Assembly: GCA_035438985.1 (NCBI GenBank)
Contig: DAORJK010000016.1
Location: forward strand, 1-64,000
Length of the DNA: 64,000 bases
From: UBA4408 sp002389785
GTDB taxonomy: Bacteria > Bacteroidota > Bacteroidia > UBA4408
Direction of reading: 5' to 3'
The translations under genes were made by a program, and so were the position numbers. Shown piece by piece: positions 9,524 through 18,108 of the stretch. A model generated the notes under the pieces. The model did not search any database. It saw nothing but the letters and a program-made list of their open reading frames with translations, and had not been told where the DNA came from. The first letter of the stretch is position 1. Every line of letters begins with the position of its first letter.

Positions 9524-12325
9524 ATGAAAAAACTTCTTCTCTCATTACTTGGATTATCGTTGGTACTTTGTGCCGATGCGGGTTTGCAAAAAGGAAAAAA
9601 AACTGCTAAAAAAACTACTATCGTTGAACACAAATCAAAAGGTAGTGGCGGTGGAGAGGAAGATTCGAAAAAACGAGCTGAGTGGGAATTTAACCGGTTA
9701 AAAGATCCGCTTAGTGGAAAAATTCCGGATAACATTCGCGAAAAAGAAATGGCCTATGGTGCAACGCTTCCAAATGATGCAGGCTTTGCCGATGCTAAAA
9801 GTGCCAATGCTGTAAATTGGGTTTCGCGCGGTCCTTACAATTACGGTGGTCGCACAAGGGCACTCGCCTATGACGTTGACGATGAAAATGTGTTGCTTGC
9901 CGGTGCTGTTTCAGGGGGTGTTTGGCGCTCCGTGAATGGAGGTAGTTCATGGACAAAAGTTTCAGCTCCAACTTCCAATCAAAGTGTTACTTGCATTGCA
10001 CAAGATAAACGTAGCGGACATAGAAATGTATGGTACTATGGTTCGGGAGAAGCTTATGGAGCTTCTGCCAGCGGAGGATCGGCATTTCATTTAGGTAGTG
10101 GAGTATTTAAATCAACTAACGGAGGTCAAAGTTGGAGCAAACTGAGTTCTACGGGTGCCAACACACCTCAATCATTCGACAATGTTTGGGATTTAGTTTG
10201 GAATGTTGCTACCGATTCGAGCAACGCTGCACAAGAAGAAGTATATGCAGCTACCTATGGTGCAATATTTAGAAGTATTAACGGTGGTACTAGTTGGACA
10301 TTAGCAAGAGGGGCGGCTTCTGGGAGTTCCTTTTCATATTTTACAGATGTGGCAGTAAGCCCAAGCGGAGTGGTATATGCCACTTTGAGTACAGAGGGAA
10401 ATACACCGGGAGTATGGCGTTCAACAAATGGTACCAGTTGGGTCGATATTTCTCCTTCGTTTATTGATACTGCCAACCGCATGGTGATTGGAATCAATCC
10501 GAACAACGAAAATGAAGTATATATTTTAGCAGAAACACCGGGCTCAGGTAAAACAACTACGAATTATGCAGGAACTCCTGAACAAAATTCGTTGTGGAAA
10601 TATACTTATGTAAGTGGCACTGGTGCAGGGGTTGGTGGTATTTGGACCGATTTATCGGCTAATTTGCCGGATAGCGGAGGAATTTTTGATAAATTTAACT
10701 CACAAGGTGGATATGATTTAGCAGTGAAGGTGCAACCCGGAAATTCAAATGTAGTTATTATTGGAGGTTCTAATTTATTTCGTTCCACCGATGGTTTTAC
10801 TTCAAAAAATAATACCACACAAATTGGCGGATACGGCATTGGTGCAACTATTCCCTTTTATCCACTTTATCCAAACCATCATCCTGACCAGCATTCTGTC
10901 TTGTTTTCAGAAAGCAATCCAGGCGTGATGTATTCAACATGCGATGGAGGAATCTTTAAAACTACCGATATTAGCACTACTCCCATCACCTGGATTTCAC
11001 TGAATCAGGGATATCTTTCTACTCAATTTTACACGCTAGCTATTGACCCTGCCTCAGCTGGAGATAGCGTAATAATTGGTGGTACGCAAGACAATGGAAC
11101 ACTTTTTACAAATTCACTGAGCAGTTCATTTAACTGGACACATCCATCTTCCGGTGATGGCTCCTATTGCGCAATATCCGACGGTGGTGCTTATTATTAT
11201 TACTCGCGTCAGCAAGGTCAATTAATTAAAACTACGATGGATACGAGTGGCATGACCAGCGCTTATGTGCGCATTGATCCATTAATGGCAGATACTACCA
11301 AATATGGTTTTATTGCTCCTTTTGTACTCGATCCCAATAACAATAATGCTGTAATGTATTTAACCTGTGGTGACATGATTTACAGAAATAATGATCTTTC
11401 TCAAATAGCGGTTACAAATTCCTATTATAAAACCAATCAAAATTGGGATTCGCTTTCATTAACCAGGGATTCAACAAGTGAGATTACTGCCATTGCAATT
11501 TCCAAATCGAGTCCGAATCGCCTATTTTACGGTAATAATAAAGGAAAAATATATCGTGTTGATAATGCCAATGTTGGAAATCCAGCACCGGTAGCAATTT
11601 CGGCCGTTACCTTCCCTACCAATGCTTACACCAGTTGCATAGCGCTTGATCCGAGGGATGCTGATAAAATTCTGGCAGTCTTTTCAAATTACAACATTTA
11701 TAGTTTGTATTATACCGATAATGGTGGTTTAACCTGGTCAAAAGTTGGAGGAAATTTGGAAGCAAACACTGCAGGAACGGGTGTTGGTCCTTCGCTGCGT
11801 TGGGCATCTATTTTACCGGTTGGCAATCATACCGTGTATTTAGTTGCAACTAGTATCGGATTATTTGCAACCGATACGCTTACCGCTTTAACTACAGTTT
11901 GGACACAGCAAGCAACCAACACCATTGGAAGTGTGGTTTGCGATTATATTGTTTCGCGCGCTTCTGATGGATTGGTGGCAATAGGAACTCATGGCAACGG
12001 TGTGTATTCAGCGAACATCACCGACATAAATCAATTAGTAACTGGTGTTAAATTTAGCGCTTCTGTTAATGACAACACTTTTAAAAACTATCCAAATCCA
12101 TTTTCACAAAACACAAGTTTGCAGTTTAGCTTAAAGCAAAAATCATCAGTTAAGTTAGTGCTACTTGATGAAACTGGCAAAGAGTTAAGAACTTTACTAA
12201 ACACTACCTTGGATGCAGGAACTTACCAAGAAGAGTTATCCCGCAAAGGTTTGCCTTCAGGTATATATTATTGCATGCTTCAACTTAACGAATCAAAAAT
12301 TACTCGAATGCTTGTAATTGAATAA
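9524..12325 (+). CDS. Secreted BNR/sortilin-like beta-propeller protein, T9SS type A
   Basis: The 933-residue protein has a signal peptide (1-19, cleavage after CADA), a charged Lys/Glu-rich linker (20-60), then a long beta-propeller region with at least five Asp-box/BNR-like motifs: SVNGGSSW, STNGGQSW, SINGGTSW, STNGTSW and DNGGLTW. The C-terminal 85 residues form a type A T9SS domain (NYPNPF, then GLPSGIYYCM). The propeller resembles the sortilin/VPS10 or exo-sialidase fold, but the catalytic Arg triad and Tyr/Glu of sialidases are not evident, so binding rather than hydrolysis is more likely. Expected location is the cell surface or medium. The neighbour at 12339 is convergent, 13 bases away. 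Confidence 0.85.
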   Translation: MKKLLLSLLGLSLVLCADAGLQKGKKTAKKTTIVEHKSKGSGGGEEDSKKRAEWEFNRLKDPLSGKIPDNIREKEMAYGATLPNDAGFADAKSANAVNWVSRGPYNYGGRTRALAYDVDDENVLLAGAVSGGVWRSVNGGSSWTKVSAPTSNQSVTCIAQDKRSGHRNVWYYGSGEAYGASASGGSAFHLGSGVFKSTNGGQSWSKLSSTGANTPQSFDNVWDLVWNVATDSSNAAQEEVYAATYGAIFRSINGGTSWTLARGAASGSSFSYFTDVAVSPSGVVYATLSTEGNTPGVWRSTNGTSWVDISPSFIDTANRMVIGINPNNENEVYILAETPGSGKTTTNYAGTPEQNSLWKYTYVSGTGAGVGGIWTDLSANLPDSGGIFDKFNSQGGYDLAVKVQPGNSNVVIIGGSNLFRSTDGFTSKNNTTQIGGYGIGATIPFYPLYPNHHPDQHSVLFSESNPGVMYSTCDGGIFKTTDISTTPITWISLNQGYLSTQFYTLAIDPASAGDSVIIGGTQDNGTLFTNSLSSSFNWTHPSSGDGSYCAISDGGAYYYYSRQQGQLIKTTMDTSGMTSAYVRIDPLMADTTKYGFIAPFVLDPNNNNAVMYLTCGDMIYRNNDLSQIAVTNSYYKTNQNWDSLSLTRDSTSEITAIAISKSSPNRLFYGNNKGKIYRVDNANVGNPAPVAISAVTFPTNAYTSCIALDPRDADKILAVFSNYNIYSLYYTDNGGLTWSKVGGNLEANTAGTGVGPSLRWASILPVGNHTVYLVATSIGLFATDTLTALTTVWTQQATNTIGSVVCDYIVSRASDGLVAIGTHGNGVYSANITDINQLVTGVKFSASVNDNTFKNYPNPFSQNTSLQFSLKQKSSVKLVLLDETGKELRTLLNTTLDAGTYQEELSRKGLPSGIYYCMLQLNESKITRMLVIE

Positions 12326-12338
12326 TCATTGGAGTTGC

Positions 12339-14426
12339 TTATTTAACTAAGCTTACTTTAATTGATTCGCTACTAGTTTCGGTTGTCAATTTTAAAAAAT
12401 ACATTCCGTTGCTTAACTCTTCAGGAGTTTGAATTTGTTGCTGTTGAATACCGTTACCGGTTGATAGTATGGTCTCGCGATACACAATCTCACCGGTTGC
12501 GTTAATGAGTTCGAGGAAACAAGTTTGTTTTGAAGAAGTGTAAAAACTGATTCCCAATTCAGCATGAAAAGGATTGGGAACAACAGTCAAGGCTAGAATT
12601 TTTGATTGTTCAGCAGCTGACGAAACGCTGCAAGTACCCGGCATACTTGCGTCTAACCAATTCATGCGGGAATTTAAAAAGTTTTTCAAAGTAGTAATTT
12701 CTGCTGCATAAGTGGCCGGAATCGGATTGGGATTGGGCCAAACATATACCCCTAAAATGGGATATAAATCATAGTGGCGTGTTCGTGCTTCTGTGGTTAA
12801 TAAGGCGATTGAATCGATGTAATTATTTAAAAAGGTGGTGTTCAAGATAGTGGAACGTAATTCGAGCCAACGACATTTTAAATCATTTTTAAAGCGTGAA
12901 TCTTGCATAAATTTATTCCACCAAAAAGGAATTTGTTGATCGGCTGTACCACATAAAGATCCGAAATCGTATGCCCATCCGGATGAAGATGTTGCTCCAC
13001 AGTAATTCGCATTTTTGTAGGCAATATTAAAATCCCATACAGGTCCGGCATTTAGCTGACCTCCTTTACTTTCCTTATTTTTATAGAGATAAGTGCTTAA
13101 GCGATACCCATCTACATTCTTACTAAGCTCGTTGATGATGAAGAAATCAATAAAAGAATTTACATCAATAAAATGACGGTAACCATTGATTGTATCAGTT
13201 AAACTGATGCTATTTAAAGCATACTCAAAACTATCTACATAACTTTGAATATAGGATTCTTGCTGCACTTCAATTTCATCGTCCTTTGGATACTCATACT
13301 GATAAAAAATAGTTTGCCCGTTTGGATGTGCTGCCGGCAAATAATTGGAAGTCCAACCTCCCCCACCACTACCGGTGAACTTATCAATTTTAATAATATA
13401 GCCTCCGGTAAGTTCATCTCCCGTTACATCATTTGAATCTAACTCTGCAATATTGATGCGGTGCTTATCTCGTTTCAATTTTTCCATCAACACATAAATT
13501 CCTTGATATTGACCATTCACTACAAGTTCGCAAAACTTTGTTCGGGCTGCGTAATGGCCCATACGGCGGCTTAAATCGTAGGTCAATACATTGCGTGCAA
13601 AACTTTTATCGTTGTAGGGTGGGTACAAAATCCAATCGTGTTCAGAGGGTAAACCCAACAAAGATGTATCTAACTCGGTACCTGAAGAATCACGCGTTTC
13701 TAATCCATAAGGCTTTTGTGCGAAACCTTGAGAGGTACTTCCGCGGTATTCAATTCCAATCTTATTGTTGTAATTGTTGAAAGGGTCGCTAAGGTTATTT
13801 CTAATTCCAACTCCATTGTAAATAATACCCATATCGGCAGTTATTTTGGGTTCATCTAAAATAGCCTGACCATTTGTATTTATTACAACAATTGGTAAAT
13901 CGGATGAGGTAAATATTTTTGCCTTCGCAGGATTACTGCTAAAAACGATACGCCAATTTAATAAAGTACCTGCATCGGGTGCCGAAGAATCGAGAATGAG
14001 CAATTTCCAAGCTCCATTTCCAACCTGACCATTGTTTACAATTCCTAATTGACCTTGTGGTTTAAAACTTCCGCTATAGGGAGGGTTTGCATTAATAATA
14101 CTTGCGGTGGTATTATTGTTAAAGCAAGTATTGGTATAATTATTTCCATTTCCACCGTTGGCAATTGATAAATCTACCACAGTTCCATCCGGCGCCAGCA
14201 AACGAATAGCTAAATCGCCAACATAGCCATGCGAAATATTTAAACAAACACTTTCCACGCCAAACACGGTATCAATTGTGCTGATAGGTAAATTGCTGAC
14301 AGTAATCGTAAAACTTGCTTGCGGACCACCATCCGGAATACTGCCACCTATACCGTTATAGGTTTGAGCAAATGCGCAAAAATTCAAGATACAAAGAAGT
14401 AAGGCTGTTGTAAATTTATTCATCAT
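12339..14426 (-). CDS. Secreted CotH-like kinase with P domain, T9SS type A
   Basis: The 695-residue protein has a signal peptide (1-20), a proprotein-convertase P (Homo B) domain at about 25-165 (SHGYVGDL, LLAPDG, NGAWKL, GTLLNWRI), a CotH domain at about 170-600, and a T9SS type A domain (last 90 residues, VPNPFHAE and ELSNGMYF). CotH features seen: EYRGSTSQGF, GQYQGIYVLMEKL, GGYIIKIDK and GPVWDFNIAYKN, the last being the metal-binding loop region. CotH proteins are atypical protein kinases known from spore coats; secreted bacterial relatives are usually of unknown substrate. Two consecutive ATG codons are possible starts. The gene ends near the convergent beta-propeller gene. Confidence 0.85.
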   Translation of the reverse strand: MMNKFTTALLLCILNFCAFAQTYNGIGGSIPDGGPQASFTITVSNLPISTIDTVFGVESVCLNISHGYVGDLAIRLLAPDGTVVDLSIANGGNGNNYTNTCFNNNTTASIINANPPYSGSFKPQGQLGIVNNGQVGNGAWKLLILDSSAPDAGTLLNWRIVFSSNPAKAKIFTSSDLPIVVINTNGQAILDEPKITADMGIIYNGVGIRNNLSDPFNNYNNKIGIEYRGSTSQGFAQKPYGLETRDSSGTELDTSLLGLPSEHDWILYPPYNDKSFARNVLTYDLSRRMGHYAARTKFCELVVNGQYQGIYVLMEKLKRDKHRINIAELDSNDVTGDELTGGYIIKIDKFTGSGGGGWTSNYLPAAHPNGQTIFYQYEYPKDDEIEVQQESYIQSYVDSFEYALNSISLTDTINGYRHFIDVNSFIDFFIINELSKNVDGYRLSTYLYKNKESKGGQLNAGPVWDFNIAYKNANYCGATSSSGWAYDFGSLCGTADQQIPFWWNKFMQDSRFKNDLKCRWLELRSTILNTTFLNNYIDSIALLTTEARTRHYDLYPILGVYVWPNPNPIPATYAAEITTLKNFLNSRMNWLDASMPGTCSVSSAAEQSKILALTVVPNPFHAELGISFYTSSKQTCFLELINATGEIVYRETILSTGNGIQQQQIQTPEELSNGMYFLKLTTETSSESIKVSLVK

Positions 14427-14436
14427 GGGGGTTGGG

Positions 14437-15339
14437 TTAATAGTAGTTCTTAATAAAGCGATATAAATTAAAATCAGGATTGTTTAGTTCTTGTTCTAGA
14501 ATGCCGGCGAGCGTTGCTTTATTCACATCTTTCATACGGTAATTTTGAATGAGTTGAAAAGCTCTTTCTGCAAGCAACAATGCTTTATTTATGTTTTTTT
14601 TACTTAGTTGATGTTCCTGAATGCCAGCTAGCAACTGTTCAATGCCTTCGTTTTGTGTAGCTACAGCTTTCACAATTTTGGGAATCCAGCTATTTGCAGC
14701 ATGTTCGTGCACCAGCAATTGTAAGTTTTTTAGGAAAATACTTGCACCCGGTCGGTCGGCTTTGTTGACCACATAAATATCAGCAATTTCCATAATTCCG
14801 GATTTAAGACTTTGCACTTCGTCGCCCGCTTCGGGCACCAACACTAAAACAGTTGTATCTGCAAGTCCGACTATTTCAATTTCAGATTGACCTACACCAA
14901 CCGTTTCTACTAGTACAAAATCAACACCGGATGCTTTCATCACATCGGTAATTTCTATTGTTTTTGCCGACAAGCCACCTAGGGAACCGCGTGTTGCAAG
15001 CGAACGTATAAACACTTTTGGATTCAAAAAATGGGCACTCATGCGCACTCTGTCGCCTAAGAGCGAACCATGATTGAAAGGAGAAGTTGGATCGATTGCA
15101 ATTACACCTACTCTAAAATTTTGATTTGTGAGATGTTCTATCAACCCATTTATTAAAGTACTTTTACCTGCACCCGGAGGTCCTGTAATACCAATCACCG
15201 GAACGGTTTTACGGTGCTTTAATTTCAGCAATAAATCTTCATAACCGGCGATGTCATTTTCAACAATGGTAATGCAACGCGCTAAAGCACGCACATCGCC
15301 ATTTTGCAAATCTAGAAGTAAGGTGTCGGTTTGATTCAT
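14437..15339 (-). CDS. meaB: Methylmalonyl-CoA mutase-associated GTPase MeaB
   Basis: About 300 residues from the ATG at 15339. A longer frame would start with a TTG at 15354, but that codon lies inside the predicted -7 box at 15352-15359, so it should not be translated. Seen: P-loop GPPGAGKS (53-60), DPTSPF switch region, ETVGVGQSE, and NKAD for guanine recognition. MeaB protects and reactivates the B12-dependent methylmalonyl-CoA mutase by gating cofactor delivery. The mutase genes are not in the window. The short 10-base gap to the CotH gene start is not a strong operon sign, since that gene carries its own signal peptide and function. Confidence 0.93.
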   Translation of the reverse strand: MNQTDTLLLDLQNGDVRALARCITIVENDIAGYEDLLLKLKHRKTVPVIGITGPPGAGKSTLINGLIEHLTNQNFRVGVIAIDPTSPFNHGSLLGDRVRMSAHFLNPKVFIRSLATRGSLGGLSAKTIEITDVMKASGVDFVLVETVGVGQSEIEIVGLADTTVLVLVPEAGDEVQSLKSGIMEIADIYVVNKADRPGASIFLKNLQLLVHEHAANSWIPKIVKAVATQNEGIEQLLAGIQEHQLSKKNINKALLLAERAFQLIQNYRMKDVNKATLAGILEQELNNPDFNLYRFIKNYY

Positions 15340-15351
15340 GGTACTGAAAAG

Positions 15352-15359
15352 CAAATATA
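15352..15359 (-). promoter_or_regulatory. -7 box TATATTTG upstream of meaB
   Basis: Reading the minus strand, TATATTTG is a perfect match to TAnnTTTG and sits 12 bases before the ATG at 15339, giving a predicted leader of only about 7 bases. It decides the start: the upstream TTG would fall inside the box. Confidence 0.6.
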
Positions 15360-15435
15360 ATCGGAATTCTCAAAAACAGTGTACTTCTCACTAAATTAGG
15401 GATTGGAAGCAACTAGTACAACTCAGGTAAATTGA

Positions 15436-15443
15436 TACTTTTG
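15436..15443 (+). promoter_or_regulatory. -7 box TACTTTTG upstream of glycosyltransferase
   Basis: TACTTTTGC is a perfect TAnnTTTG match 26 bases before the ATG at 15470. No TTG lies at the right distance for a -33 element. The same octamer occurs before typA, truB and purH. Confidence 0.55.
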
Positions 15444-15469
15444 CAAACAAATTCTTAGCGCAAAACTGC

Positions 15470-16240
15470 ATGATACAGCTATCAGTTGTGATTATTACTT
15501 TTAATGAAGAACGCAACATTGCACGTTGTATTAACTCGGTAAAAGATATCGCTGATGACATTGTAGTGGTTGATTCTTTTTCGACAGACCAAACAAAAAC
15601 TATTTGCAAGCAACTTGGTGTACGTTTTATAGAACATGCTTTTGAAGGCCATATTGAACAAAAAAACTGGGCAATTTCACAAGCATTGTACCCACATATA
15701 TTATCGCTCGATGCAGATGAAGCCATTGATGAAATATTAAAAAACGAATTGCAAAGAGTAAAAGCAAACTGGCAATTTGATGGATATGAAATGAATCGAC
15801 TTACCAATTATTGCGGTAAATTTATTTATCATTCGGGCTGGTATCCCGATCGCAAACTTCGTTTATGGGATAGTCGCAAAGGTCGCTGGGGTGGCACCAA
15901 TCCGCACGATCGATACGAATTCATTTCACCCACCTCTAGCTGCGGTTATTTAAAAGGAAATATATTGCATTATAGTTTTTATACTACCGACGAACATGAT
16001 AAACAAGCAGCGAAGTTTGCATCTATTGCGGCTTCTGCCATGTTTCAGCAAGGCAAAAAAGCGAGCGGAATGAGTATTTTTTTGTCGCCCATTGCTCGTT
16101 TCTTTTCTTCCTATATTTTACAATTAGGGTTTTTGGATGGGAAGGCAGGCTTTCGAATTGCCTGGGTTTCGGCAAGGTATACTTATCAAAAATACAACCA
16201 GCTAAAGCAATTGCAAAAAAAGCTATTTAGCGCTAATTAA
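15470..16240 (+). CDS. Family 2 glycosyltransferase (WaaE/KdtX-like)
   Basis: The 256-residue protein is a GT-A fold glycosyltransferase. It opens with LSVVIITFNEERNIARC, has VVVDSFSTDQT (nucleotide-sugar binding), QKNWAISQA, and the metal-binding LDADEAI. The length and the GWYPDRKLRLWD and GGTNPHD stretches match the short LPS-core glycosyltransferases of the WaaE/KdtX type, which add a hexose to the inner core. A hydrophobic C-terminal region (about 205-225) may sit against the inner membrane. The donor and acceptor are not determinable. Its stop region overlaps the convergent GT4 gene by 18 bases (16223-16240). Confidence 0.87.
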   Translation: MIQLSVVIITFNEERNIARCINSVKDIADDIVVVDSFSTDQTKTICKQLGVRFIEHAFEGHIEQKNWAISQALYPHILSLDADEAIDEILKNELQRVKANWQFDGYEMNRLTNYCGKFIYHSGWYPDRKLRLWDSRKGRWGGTNPHDRYEFISPTSSCGYLKGNILHYSFYTTDEHDKQAAKFASIAASAMFQQGKKASGMSIFLSPIARFFSSYILQLGFLDGKAGFRIAWVSARYTYQKYNQLKQLQKKLFSAN

Positions 16241-17272
16241 TTTTGAGAATAAATCGGAATATTGCTTACTGATTACCTCTAATGAATGCTTTTTGAGTGC
16301 TGCCTCGTGCGCATTTTTTACCAAGGTATTTTTCAATTCGGGTTCATTGAGCACTCGGTTAATATTTGCAGCCAAAGCATCGGCATCTTTTACCCGGCTT
16401 AGTAAACCATTGCCTTCTACAACATCTGCCAAACCTCCTGCATTGGTAGATACAACCGGTACTTTATACATAAACGCATCAAGCACACTGCTGCCTAATC
16501 CTTCTTCTTCTGAGCTCATCACAAACACATCTAACACGCTAAACACATCTTCTACATTTTTATGAAATCCACCAATAATATATACCTCATTCAGCTGGTG
16601 TGCTGCAATTGCCTTTTTGGTTTCTTCCATTAAAATTCCATTTCCAAAATGATAAAAAACAAAATCCTGTCGCAGTTGGTAAAGCTTGTGAATAGCCTTC
16701 ACCATGGTAAGTGGATCTTTGTGTTGCACAAAAGCAGCAGTAGTTCCTATTATTTTTTTGCCGTTGTTGTCGTGTCCGGAAATCAATTTTAAAGCTCTTT
16801 CCTTATTCAGATTTTTTTGTTCAACGACCTCCGAAATCAGCGCAGTGTTGGATATATTGGAAGCAGCAAGTATTTTTTGAATTGCAGGAGTTATCGCAAC
16901 AATGCAGTTGGTTAATTTGTATTTAGTAATGGATAAAAATCCTTTTGGGACAAAATCAAGTCTGCGCGTATATACAACCTTTTTACCGTGAAACCATTTG
17001 GTGAACACTGCCAGTTGCTGAGTTTTGCTGGTTTGGCAATGTATAATATCAAAACTTCTTGACTTCACCATTAAAAAGTAAAGTAGTTGAAAATGGTTTT
17101 TTATAGTTTTGAAAGGTAGATTATTTCCAATGCAATGCTCTGCCAATGGGTAGCCGGCTCTACAAATGGTAAACGATTCGTTCCCTTGCAAGCGGTATCC
17201 TAGTAAATCATAGATAGTTTGCCGTTCGCCACCTCGCCAGGTTTTTTCGGTATTTAATTCAAGTATACGCAA
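16223..17272 (-). CDS. Family 4 glycosyltransferase
   Basis: The 349-residue protein is a GT-B glycosyltransferase. The N-terminal WRGGERQ glycine loop (13-19) is typical of acceptor-binding domains; the C-terminal half has SSEEEGLGSSVLDA and PVVSTNAGGLADVV, the donor-phosphate-binding region of GT4. The start codon is TTG; no in-frame ATG lies upstream, and the conserved RILELN strand begins right after it, so TTG is probably genuine. Together with the convergent GT2 gene it suggests a lipopolysaccharide or surface-glycan assembly locus, though two genes are too few to name a pathway. Confidence 0.87.
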   Translation of the reverse strand: MRILELNTEKTWRGGERQTIYDLLGYRLQGNESFTICRAGYPLAEHCIGNNLPFKTIKNHFQLLYFLMVKSRSFDIIHCQTSKTQQLAVFTKWFHGKKVVYTRRLDFVPKGFLSITKYKLTNCIVAITPAIQKILAASNISNTALISEVVEQKNLNKERALKLISGHDNNGKKIIGTTAAFVQHKDPLTMVKAIHKLYQLRQDFVFYHFGNGILMEETKKAIAAHQLNEVYIIGGFHKNVEDVFSVLDVFVMSSEEEGLGSSVLDAFMYKVPVVSTNAGGLADVVEGNGLLSRVKDADALAANINRVLNEPELKNTLVKNAHEAALKKHSLEVISKQYSDLFSKLISAK

Positions 17273-17305
17273 GCTAAAAATTGGGGGTTAAAGTATGGTT
17301 ATAAT

Positions 17306-17782
17306 TTATTCATTCAAACCTGCTAAGGTCTTTTTCACAGCTGCCAGGTTTGGTATTTCACTAGCGTTTTCAAGTACTTCAACGTATTGTATAATTCCTT
17401 TTGAGTCAATTACAAAAGCCGAACGTTTTGAAACTCCTTTCATGTTTCCTAATCCAAAGGTTGTGTAAAGTGAGCCATATGCCATGGATGTTTCCTTATT
17501 GAAATCCGAAAGCAAGGTAAAGTTGAGACCTTGTTCATCCTTATATTTTGCCAGCGAAAACATCGAGTCAACTGAAATTCCAATTACTTCTGCATCGAGG
17601 TTATTGTAGTCAGAAATTTCATCGCGTACCGAACAAAGTTCTTTCGTACAGGTGCCGGTAAATGCAAAAGGAAAAAACAAGAGCACAACTTTTTTACCTT
17701 GTAAATTTTGTAACCGAATCTCTTTTTTTTCGCTGCTGTAAAGTGCAAATTCAGGGGCCTTATCTCCTATTTTTAGTTGCAT
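17306..17782 (-). CDS. Peroxiredoxin (AhpE/BCP-like)
   Basis: About 158 residues from the ATG at 17782; a longer frame needs a TTG at 17815 and adds 11 residues outside the family's usual start (MQLKIGDKAPEF). The motif FPFAFTGTC holds the peroxidatic Cys45, matching the AhpE layout, and Cys50 sits where BCP-type enzymes have a resolving cysteine (C-x4-C). It should reduce hydrogen peroxide and organic hydroperoxides using thioredoxin or a similar reductant in the cytoplasm. The next gene upstream on this strand, typA, ends at 18109 with its own terminator. The stretch 17783-18055 holds no gene that I can support. Confidence 0.9.
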   Translation of the reverse strand: MQLKIGDKAPEFALYSSEKKEIRLQNLQGKKVVLLFFPFAFTGTCTKELCSVRDEISDYNNLDAEVIGISVDSMFSLAKYKDEQGLNFTLLSDFNKETSMAYGSLYTTFGLGNMKGVSKRSAFVIDSKGIIQYVEVLENASEIPNLAAVKKTLAGLNE

Positions 17783-18055
17783 AACTGAAGTTGAATAGTT
17801 AAAATTTTTTACCAATTAAAATTCACTTTCCGATTTAAATCAGGTGGACTAAAATACTATTTATTATTTAGCAAGCGATTTCGATAGTATGCATTTTAAG
17901 ATTTGGTATTGCATGTTTTACTTAGTGCAAAAAGAACTTCAATTTAACTTTATATGAAGGCCTTGCTTTAAAAATTAAATAAGGACCAACTATTAAGTGG
18001 TGAACAATTACTGATGAGCAGAGATGTGTATTGCTTTATAATTTCATGGTTGTGC

Positions 18056-18090
18056 AAAAAAAGCAGCGCAAACAATCATGTTTGCGCTGC
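18056..18090 (-). terminator. Strong terminator of typA
   Basis: A perfect 12-base stem GCAGCGCAAACA/TGTTTGCGCTGC (18063-18090) with a 4-base loop is followed, on the minus strand, by seven T (complement of 18056-18062). It lies 19 bases after the typA stop. Confidence 0.9.
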
Positions 18091-18108
18091 TGTAAACTCT
18101 TTATGCAA